DNA of 5,624 nucleotides, from NCBI GenBank assembly GCA_903927685.1, contig CAIYOB010001579.1, positions 1 to 5,624 of the forward strand, in the 5' to 3' direction. Positions 1 through 4,845 of the stretch are shown in pieces. The position numbers and the translations under genes are program-made. Every line of letters begins with the position of its first letter. The first letter of the stretch is position 1. This DNA comes from an uncultured Planctomycetaceae bacterium (GTDB lineage Bacteria; Planctomycetota; Planctomycetia; Pirellulales; Pirellulaceae). The notes below the pieces were generated by a model. It did no database searches. It saw only the letters and a list, made by a program, of their open reading frames with translations, and was not told the DNA's origin.

Positions 1-850
1 AGGCGTAGTCCAATGCCTCGGTCGCGCCGCGAAACGAGGCCCGGGCGGTGAATGCTTCGAGGGATGGCAAGCGATCCCCGGCCATTGCTTGGCGCAGAAC
101 CGTTCCGCGCCAGTTGGGCAGCGGCGTCAGTCCGGGCGCAGGACGCCCAGCGTGCGAGAGACTGGCGACGTCCGGCGAGGCGGGACCGGCTGGCGAGGCG
201 GGACCGGCTGGCGAGGCGGGACCGGCTGGCGATGCATTGCGAGGTCCCGCCGACAGTTCCACTGCCTCATGCAGCGTCGCCAGGCCCTCCTGCAGCCACG
301 GCGGAGCGCCGGGAAAATCGGCATCCATCAGCACGTGCGTCAGTTCGTGAAACAACGGACCGTCGCCTTCCGCAAGGCTGACCAGGACAGCTTGCCGCCC
401 CGGCTTGTAGTAGCCGAATCGCGACACCTCCCGGTCAACGAACAGTTGCTCGGCAGCGCGGCGATATGCCGCCTCGGTCGTCAACATCAGCACGAGCACC
501 GGCTGCTGGGGCGGGCGGCGGAAGTAGGTCGCGGCCAGGGCCTGGCAGACCGGCTGGATGGTGGCCTCGTACTTGGCCAGCAGTTCCGCCTCCGGCAGGT
601 CGCCTGCCAGGACCAGGGGAGGCCGAACGATCGTCTGGATCGGTTGGGCAAGCTGTTGCGGGAGCCGGACGGCTCGTCGGCGGCACTGCGCCGCAAGTGA
701 TTCGGCAGTCGCGACGGGCGTGACGCGACGGACGGCTGGCTGGAAATCGGTTTCTGCAGGCGACTCGCTGGCACCGCTGCAGCCACAGGCGAGAATTCCC
801 AGCCCAAGCAGTAGAAGACCGACGTGGCACAGCGAACTTGTGTGAGGCAC
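1..850 (-). CDS. Putative lipoprotein zinc metallopeptidase (gluzincin, DUF1570/peptidase-MA-like), C-terminus cut by window
   Basis: The frame is open from a GTG at 848-850 to the left edge, giving 283 residues with no stop. An N-terminal hydrophobic segment (about residues 10-21, GLLLLGLGILA) ends in cysteines C22 and C24, which fits a lipoprotein signal peptide and envelope anchoring. The key signature is HELTH at residues 168-172 (HExxH zinc motif) followed by WLQEGL at 185-190, whose E188 would be the third zinc ligand of a gluzincin peptidase. Many planctomycete DUF1570-type proteins have this arrangement. The substrate is unknown. Residues about 207-226 are three SPAGPA-like repeats encoded by tandem 18-bp units just after the active-site segment. 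The GTG start is supported by AAGGGA seven bases upstream and by the signal sequence right behind it; I found no in-frame ATG nearby upstream. It is transcribed divergently from the GH109-like gene. The metallopeptidase fold is well supported; the exact family is inferred. Confidence 0.78.
   Translation of the reverse strand, partial: MPHTSSLCHVGLLLLGLGILACGCSGASESPAETDFQPAVRRVTPVATAESLAAQCRRRAVRLPQQLAQPIQTIVRPPLVLAGDLPEAELLAKYEATIQPVCQALAATYFRRPPQQPVLVLMLTTEAAYRRAAEQLFVDREVSRFGYYKPGRQAVLVSLAEGDGPLFHELTHVLMDADFPGAPPWLQEGLATLHEAVELSAGPRNASPAGPASPAGPASPAGPASPDVASLSHAGRPAPGLTPLPNWRGTVLRQAMAGDRLPSLEAFTARASFRGATEALDYA
174..227. repeat. Three perfect 18-bp tandem repeats inside the metallopeptidase gene
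   Basis: The unit GGCGAGGCGGGACCGGCT occurs three times back to back (174-191, 192-209, 210-227) and is followed by a partial fourth unit (GGCGAT). The unit length is a multiple of three, so the frame is kept and each copy encodes a six-residue SPAGPA-type unit on the minus strand. Perfect identity suggests recent expansion by slippage or unequal recombination, and copy number may vary between strains. Confidence 0.9.
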
Positions 851-857
851 AGGCCTG

Positions 858-863
858 TCCCTT
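858..863 (-). promoter_or_regulatory. Ribosome binding site deciding the GTG start of the metallopeptidase gene
   Basis: On the minus strand AAGGGA lies seven bases before the GTG at 848-850. It supports this non-ATG start, which is also where the signal peptide begins. The palindromic repeat starts only about 7-8 bases further upstream (from about 871), so most of the transcribed leader of this gene would be repeat sequence unless the promoter lies inside the repeat. Confidence 0.5.
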
Positions 864-870
864 GAACGGA

Positions 871-1160
871 GAATTGGAGTTGGGTGCCGGAGGTCGAGCC
901 ACGAGGAACGAGTGCCCTGCCGCCAGCCGATTGCTTCTGGACCGGCGAGGGAGTAACTGACGCATCGTCGATCGTCGCAGGTTGGTCCCGATGCATGAGA
1001 TTCGCGTGTACGAGTACGAGTACGTGTACGGCACTCTTCTCGTACACGTACTCGTACACTCATATCTCTTCCGGGTCGAAATGCGACAGTCATTTCTTTG
1101 CCGGTCCTCTGGGGGCTCGCTGCACTCGACCCCAGGCACCCCAACACTGACCCTTGACGG
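871..1160. repeat. Palindromic intergenic repeat, copy A, split into two halves
   Basis: The left half (about 871-940) matches copy B from its GAATTGG-type edge through the central loop. The left outer arm is 882-898. The right half starts near 1099; its segment 1109-1142 is identical to the same segment of copies B and C except for one C/T position. The right outer arm (1125-1141) pairs with the left arm at 15 of 17 positions. In B and C the two arms are only about 45-55 bases apart, whereas here about 160 extra bases separate the halves and contain the GTAC hairpin. The right boundary is uncertain. The copy fills most of the spacer between the divergent metallopeptidase and GH109-like genes. 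Confidence 0.7.
1006..1059. repeat. GTAC-core hexamer repeat forming a strong hairpin or cruciform
   Basis: The arms are 1012-1030 and 1041-1059, pairing at 18 of 19 positions around a 10-base loop (GCACTCTTCT). The left side is extended by one more hexamer from 1006. GTAC occurs at 1008, 1014, 1020, 1026 and again at 1042, 1048, 1054, with a strict 6-base period within each arm. The sequence could fold in DNA as a cruciform or in RNA from either strand. It lies between the two halves of repeat copy A. It lacks a following T-run on either strand, so a standard intrinsic terminator is unlikely. Confidence 0.8.
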
Positions 1161-1301
1161 CGCGCTGGCCGACGGACGGTTGCATCTGGGGCCGCGGAGG
1201 ATGAAAATCCCTGTTGCGAGTTGTTCAGAGTATTCACCGTTGACCGCACTGACGCCCCAGGGCCGCCAGGCAATCACCGCAGGCAAAGGGAGTTTTCTAT
1301 C
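1161..1301 (+). other. Leader region of the GH109-like gene
   Basis: This stretch between the end of repeat copy A and the GH109-like start holds no gene I can support. The frame of the downstream gene is open back to an ATG at 1221, but that longer start would put 27 non-signal residues before the twin-arginine motif. A promoter for the gene probably lies here or inside the repeat, but I could not pick a convincing -35/-10 pair. Confidence 0.4.
1285..1292 (+). promoter_or_regulatory. Ribosome binding site deciding the start of the GH109-like gene
   Basis: AAAGGGAG lies nine bases before the ATG at 1302. It favours this start over the in-frame ATG at 1221, and leaves the twin-arginine signal close to the N-terminus as expected. 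Confidence 0.65.
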
Positions 1302-2675
1302 ATGGCTACATCGAACGTGCAACGGATCTCGCGGCGCGGGCTGATTCAGACGTTGGGGGCCTGCGGCGCGGCAGCGCTGGGGGCCAGCTTGGCCGGCGGC
1401 GCCGACGAATCGCCGTCGCCCCGCCCCGGCGGCCAGCAAAGTGTCCTCGGGCTCCAGCACCCGCCCCTGGCAACGGTCCGCGTCGGGATGATCGGCGTGG
1501 GCGGGCGAGGCATGGGCCTGTTGGGAGAACTGTGGAACGTGGACGGCGTGGCGGTGACGGCTGTCTGCGACATTGTCCCGGAACGGGTTGCCGCGGCCCA
1601 GGCCCGCGTGGTCGCTAAGCTCCAGCCGTCTCCCGCCGGTTATTCCAAGAATGAGACGGACTTCGAGAACCTCTGTCGGCGGGAGGACGTGGACCTCGTG
1701 TACGTCGTCACACCGTGGGAGTGGCATGCCGCGATGGCCGTATGCGCGATGAACCACGGCAAGCACGTGGTGATCGAGGTGCCAGCGGCCATCACGCTGG
1801 AGGAATGCTGGGAGCTGGTCAACACGGCCGAGCGGACGCAGCGGCATTGCATGATGCTGGAAAACTGCTGCTACGGCGAAATGGAAATGTTCGTGATGAA
1901 CCTGGTGCGCCAAGGTGTCTTGGGCGAACTCACGCATGGCGAGGCCGGATACCTCCATCCGTACGCCGCGGGCATTTTGGGCACGGGCGACTCGAGCGTC
2001 TGGCGGCGACGGCATGTGATGAAGCTGAACGGCAACTTGTACCCCACGCACGGACTGGGTCCGATGGCGTTGTACCTGGACATCCACGGCGGGGACCGGT
2101 TCGACTACTTGGTTTCGATGAGTTCGTGCGAGCGGTCGCTCAGCCGGGCCCGCGACGCGCTGCCGGAAAACGATCCGCGCCGGCAGGAGGCGTATGCCTG
2201 CGGGGATGTCAACACATCGCTGATCAAGACCGCGCGGGGGCGGTCGATCATGGTCCAGTTCGACCTCGTCACGCCGCGGCCCTACAGCCGGATCAACATG
2301 ATCTGCGGGACGGGCGGCACGTTTGCGGATTACCCGCCCCGGCTTGCGCTGCTGGGCAAGGAGCATGCGTGGGAGACCGACTTGGCTCCGTACCTGGACA
2401 AGTACGGGCATCCGCTATGGAAGCAGCACAAAGAGCAAGCCCTGAAGTCCGGCGGGCACGGCGGGATGGACTACCTGATGACCTGGCGGCTGATCCAGTG
2501 CCTGCGGAGCGGCAGTCCGCTGGACATGACCGTCTACGATGCCGCCGCGTGGTCCAGTGTCTTCCCGCTCAGCGTGGCCTCGGTCGCACAGGCCAGTACC
2601 CCGGTCCGCATCCCCGACTTTACCCGCGGGCAATGGCAGACCCCACGGCCGCTGTTGGCGTCCGCCGCCAGCTGA
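1302..2675 (+). CDS. Tat-exported Gfo/Idh/MocA-fold protein, GH109-like (alpha-N-acetylgalactosaminidase family)
   Basis: The protein has 457 residues. A twin-arginine signal (ISRRGLIQ, residues 9-16, then a small-residue hydrophobic stretch to about 32) predicts folded export by Tat. The Rossmann nucleotide-binding motif IGVGGRGMG is at 64-72, preceded by a beta strand (VRVGM). TPWEWHAA at 137-144 and VVIEVPAA at 156-163 occupy the usual Gfo/Idh/MocA positions; EVP replaces the common EKP of the oxidoreductases. MMLENCCYG (184-192), NGNLYPTHGLGP (243-254), FDYLVSMSS (267-275) and a C-terminal GGMDYLMTWRLIQCL segment are typical of GH109. Characterised GH109 enzymes remove terminal alpha-GalNAc with tightly bound NAD+, by an oxidation-elimination mechanism. 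Planctomycetes carry many paralogues, so the true substrate is open. It has no operon partner here. Family placement is by recognised motifs; an oxidoreductase role is the alternative. Confidence 0.85.
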   Translation: MATSNVQRISRRGLIQTLGACGAAALGASLAGGADESPSPRPGGQQSVLGLQHPPLATVRVGMIGVGGRGMGLLGELWNVDGVAVTAVCDIVPERVAAAQARVVAKLQPSPAGYSKNETDFENLCRREDVDLVYVVTPWEWHAAMAVCAMNHGKHVVIEVPAAITLEECWELVNTAERTQRHCMMLENCCYGEMEMFVMNLVRQGVLGELTHGEAGYLHPYAAGILGTGDSSVWRRRHVMKLNGNLYPTHGLGPMALYLDIHGGDRFDYLVSMSSCERSLSRARDALPENDPRRQEAYACGDVNTSLIKTARGRSIMVQFDLVTPRPYSRINMICGTGGTFADYPPRLALLGKEHAWETDLAPYLDKYGHPLWKQHKEQALKSGGHGGMDYLMTWRLIQCLRSGSPLDMTVYDAAAWSSVFPLSVASVAQASTPVRIPDFTRGQWQTPRPLLASAAS

Positions 2676-2683
2676 GACTCGCT

Positions 2684-2811
2684 GGGATCAAGAACTGGGG
2701 TTGGGTGGCTGGTGTCGAGCCACGAGGTACGAGTGGCGAGCCCCCAGGTCTTGCCACTGGGGGCTCGTTGCACTCGACCCCAGGCACCCCGGCATTTAGT
2801 CTGGACGACGC
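2684..2811. repeat. Palindromic intergenic repeat, copy B (intact), possible terminator
   Basis: The outer arms 2703-2719 and 2773-2789 pair at 15 of 17 positions. The inner arms 2737-2747 (CGAGCCCCCAG) and 2757-2767 pair perfectly over 11 bases around a 9-base loop. The segment 2757-2790 matches copies A and C with one variable base. The right flank 2797-2808 (TAGTCTGGACGA) is the exact reverse complement of the left flank of copy C (4714-4725), so the element extends beyond the outer arms and its ends are inverted relative to each other. It begins about 10 bases after the stop codon of the GH109-like gene, so its transcript would end in a large GC-rich hairpin. There is no clear T-run, so termination is an inference. 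Confidence 0.8.
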
Positions 2812-2975
2812 GCCGGATTGCTGGGGAGCGAGTCGCCCGAGACCAAGTCGAACGTCTCTTCCGGTGTCAGCTCCGCAAAGTTTGCCTGATCGGTCCACGT
2901 GGAGCTAGCACCGTCGGAATAACCGCGTTCACTGGCACCGTGAGTAAATCCGTCGTATTCGGCTGCCGAACAGGG
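2796..2975 (-). pseudogene. Possible C-terminal remnant of an unrecognised protein
   Basis: A minus-strand frame is open for 59 codons between stops at 2976-2978 and 2796-2798. Its translation (for example AAEYDGFTHGASERGYSDG, TDQANFAELTPEETFDLVSG) has the acidic, Ser/Gly/Thr-rich and arginine-poor composition of real protein, unlike the arginine-rich shadow frames nearby. By hand count about 63% of third positions are G or C. There is no ATG or good GTG start, and only about 160 bases remain before the porin start, so if real it is the tail of a truncated or frameshifted gene. Its stop codon lies in the conserved flank of repeat copy B, mirroring the way copy C abuts hslU. I do not recognise a family. 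A chance open frame is the main alternative. Confidence 0.28.
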
Positions 2976-2978
2976 TTA

Positions 2979-3137
2979 CTGGACGCTGAGGTCTAGGAAG
3001 ACCTTCCGCGCAATCGCGATTCAGGTCGGAGTTCGTCTGTGGGATCGGACCAAACGCCATGTTCCGACTTCCGGAGACCGGAACGAGCCTCGCCGTTATC
3101 GCCACGCCTGTTTTTCATCCGCCACGGAGTGCCTGAA
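2979..3137 (+). other. Leader region of the porin gene
   Basis: I see no supportable gene here. The porin frame is open back to an ATG at 3039, but the sequence between 3039 and 3138 encodes arginine- and proline-rich residues rather than a signal peptide. A short palindrome TTCCGG-AGA-CCGGAA lies at 3069-3083, about 55 bases before the start. No confident promoter boxes were found. Confidence 0.35.
3126..3129 (+). promoter_or_regulatory. Ribosome binding site deciding the porin start
   Basis: GGAG lies eight bases before the ATG at 3138. It selects this start, which begins a clean Sec signal peptide, over the in-frame ATG at 3039. Confidence 0.6.
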
Positions 3138-4709
3138 ATGAAAATCACCCATCTCACAGGAATAACCCTGTTTGCGGTCTTTTTGACCGCCAATGCCTGG
3201 GGGCAATCGTCGTTCCGCCTTGCGGCCACCACACCGGCGGATGCGCCGGCGGCACAGGCGGCGCCGGCCGAAGCCGCGACGGCACCGGCTGCGGCCGAGG
3301 CCGCAGACGTAGCGCCAGCACCGGCAGCACCAGCGCCGGCGACCGAGTCCACGCCTGCGGCTCCGGCCCCGGTCGAAGCCGCGAAGCCGGAGAACGGCAT
3401 CGCGTCGCCCAGCGACGCGCCGCCAGCCCCCGTCGCAGCGGCTCCAGAGATCAAGGTCAACGACCTGTCGGACAAGCCCGCTCAGGCGGCAGAATTGTCC
3501 CTCAGCGACAAGGATGCCTGCGAGACCGACGGCTGTGGCGGTTTGTTCAGCTGCAACCCGAGCGAGCCGTGGAAGCTGCCTCAGCCGTGTTTCTTGCAGA
3601 AGCACAAGACGGTGCTGGGCGGCTGGCTGCAGCAAGGCATCACGTTCAATGACCAGAACAGCGACGGCTTCAACGGTCCCGTTGCCACCAACGACATGGC
3701 CGGCGAATACCAGATGAATCAGATGTGGATGTACCTGCACCGGCCGGCGGACACCGGCGGCTGCGGTTTCGCCTGGGGCGGCCACGTCGACATGATTTAC
3801 GGCACCGACTGGCGGTTCGGGATCAACCACGGACTGGAAGATCGCATCAACGGGTTCGACTACCAGAGCTACGGCCTGGTGATCCCGCAGGCCTACCTGG
3901 AGTTGGCCTACAACGACCTGTCCGTCAAGCTGGGGCATTTCGCGGCGATCCTCGACTACGAAGGGGTCCCGGCAATCGTGAATCCGTTCTATTCGCATTC
4001 CTACAGCTACGGCTACACCGTGCCGCTGCTGGTCACCGGGGCCCTGGCGGACTGGAAGATGACCGACCAGTTCTCGGTTCAGGCCGGCTTTCATCGCGGC
4101 CGCGAGATGTTCGAGGACTTTAACGACGAACTGGCGGTGATGGCTGGCGTCAAATGGGTCAGTTCCGACAAGAAGACATCGGTCGCCTACGCCCTGTCAT
4201 CGGGGCAGGAGACAGTAAACTACCCGCCGTTCTACTTCAACGACGAGAATCGGTTTGTGTACAGCTTGGTTATTCAACGCGAACTGACCGAGAAGCTCAA
4301 GTACGTGTTAGTGCACAACCTGGGCTTCGAGAAGGAGCCGTTCGATCTGCCCATGGATGCCGAGTGGTACGGGCTGAACAACTACCTGCTGTATAAGATC
4401 AACGCGTGCTGGTCCGCCAACTTGCGTGCGGAGTGGCTGCGCGACGACGACGGCATGCGAATCGCGGGTCCGGGCAACATCCCCGGCATCCGGGCTTGGG
4501 ATGGGGCTGGGTACGCCGGGAACTTCTTTGAAGTCACCGCGGGCCTGAATTGGCGGCCCACCGGAAACTGGCTGATCCGGCCCGAAGTCCGCTGGGACTG
4601 GTACGACGGCGCGGACAGCTTTGTTCCCGGCAAGCCCCTCCTGCCGTTTGGCAACGGCGAGAGCGACAAGCAGACGACGTTTGCCGTGGATGCGGTGTTG
4701 ACGTTCTAA
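3138..4709 (+). CDS. Outer-membrane beta-barrel porin, BBP2/OmpL-like (PF07642 type)
   Basis: The protein has 523 residues. A Sec signal peptide (MKITHLTGITLFAVFLTANA, residues 1-20) is followed by an Ala/Pro-rich low-complexity extension (about 30-104) and a Cys-containing patch (C127, C133, C139, C151). The barrel domain runs from about 155 to the end and opens with GGWLQQGITFN (161-171). It then shows family-typical stretches: FNGPV, GEYQMNQMWMYL (189-200), YGTDWRF (221-227) and NDLSVKLGHF. Alternating aromatic/hydrophobic strands continue to a C-terminal Phe (AVLTF), the usual signal for outer-membrane barrel insertion. The role is probably diffusion of small solutes through the outer membrane; the solute cannot be told. 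The extension may span the periplasm or contact the cell wall, which is inference. It stands alone: repeat copy C begins about five bases after its stop, and hslU converges on it. Confidence 0.86.
   Translation: MKITHLTGITLFAVFLTANAWGQSSFRLAATTPADAPAAQAAPAEAATAPAAAEAADVAPAPAAPAPATESTPAAPAPVEAAKPENGIASPSDAPPAPVAAAPEIKVNDLSDKPAQAAELSLSDKDACETDGCGGLFSCNPSEPWKLPQPCFLQKHKTVLGGWLQQGITFNDQNSDGFNGPVATNDMAGEYQMNQMWMYLHRPADTGGCGFAWGGHVDMIYGTDWRFGINHGLEDRINGFDYQSYGLVIPQAYLELAYNDLSVKLGHFAAILDYEGVPAIVNPFYSHSYSYGYTVPLLVTGALADWKMTDQFSVQAGFHRGREMFEDFNDELAVMAGVKWVSSDKKTSVAYALSSGQETVNYPPFYFNDENRFVYSLVIQRELTEKLKYVLVHNLGFEKEPFDLPMDAEWYGLNNYLLYKINACWSANLRAEWLRDDDGMRIAGPGNIPGIRAWDGAGYAGNFFEVTAGLNWRPTGNWLIRPEVRWDWYDGADSFVPGKPLLPFGNGESDKQTTFAVDAVLTF
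3225..3450 (+). repeat. Ala/Pro-rich low-complexity segment encoded in the porin gene
   Basis: About 75 codons (residues 30-104) encode mostly Ala, Pro, Glu and Thr in AP, APA and EAA patterns. DNA here is dominated by GCG/GCC/CCG codons. It is not an exact tandem repeat but a compositionally biased linker between the signal peptide and the barrel. Confidence 0.75.
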
Positions 4710-4713
4710 CGCT

Positions 4714-4822
4714 TCGTCCAGACTAGGAATTGCGGGCGGGTGCCTGGGGGCGAGCCACGAGTGCGAGCCCCTCGTCTTCGCACTGGGGGCTCGCTGCACT
4801 CGACCCCAGGCACCCCAACCTT
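4714..4822. repeat. Palindromic intergenic repeat, copy C (intact), possible bidirectional terminator
   Basis: The outer arms 4738-4754 and 4799-4815 pair at 16 of 17 positions. The inner arms 4763-4771 and 4786-4794 pair over nine bases (GCGAGCCCC with GGGGCTCGC). An alternative inner hairpin pairs AGTGCGA (4760-4766) with TCGCACT (4778-4784). The left flank TCGTCCAGACTA (4714-4725) is the reverse complement of the right flank of copy B. The element fills the spacer between the convergent porin and hslU genes, so read from either strand it could form a 3'-end hairpin. The right boundary is uncertain. Confidence 0.8.
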
Positions 4823-4845
4823 CTGAACGTCTGAGCCCCGGCCGT

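Noticed and set aside
1154..1185. TTGACG followed by TTGCAT as a sigma-70 promoter for the GH109-like gene
   Set aside because: The spacing is about 20 bases and the -10 match is poor, so this is not a convincing promoter.
982..1344. Open frames across the GTAC hairpin giving YEYEYVYG and LVHVLVHSY peptides
   Set aside because: The Tyr/Val alternation is just translation of the hexamer repeat, there is no ribosome binding site, and the frames overlap the repeat halves.
435..2411. A very long minus-strand open frame (658 codons) opposite the GH109-like gene
   Set aside because: It is rich in Arg, His and Pro, runs through the intergenic repeat and the GTAC hairpin, and covers parts of two genes with clear family motifs in other frames. 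It is a high-GC antisense shadow.
2929..3060. A 43-codon minus-strand frame with ATG at 3058-3060, possibly joined by frameshift to the remnant at 2796-2975
   Set aside because: It is short, has no clear ribosome binding site or recognisable sequence, and the join would need an unproven frameshift.
3069..3083. Short palindrome TTCCGG-AGA-CCGGAA upstream of the porin, as an operator
   Set aside because: Six-base arms are easily met by chance in GC-rich DNA, and nothing else (promoter boxes, second site) supports regulation here.
3096..4094. A 332-codon minus-strand open frame opposite the porin
   Set aside because: Its translation is Arg/Val-rich without recognisable domains, while the plus strand has a signal peptide, family motifs and a terminal Phe. 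It is a shadow frame.
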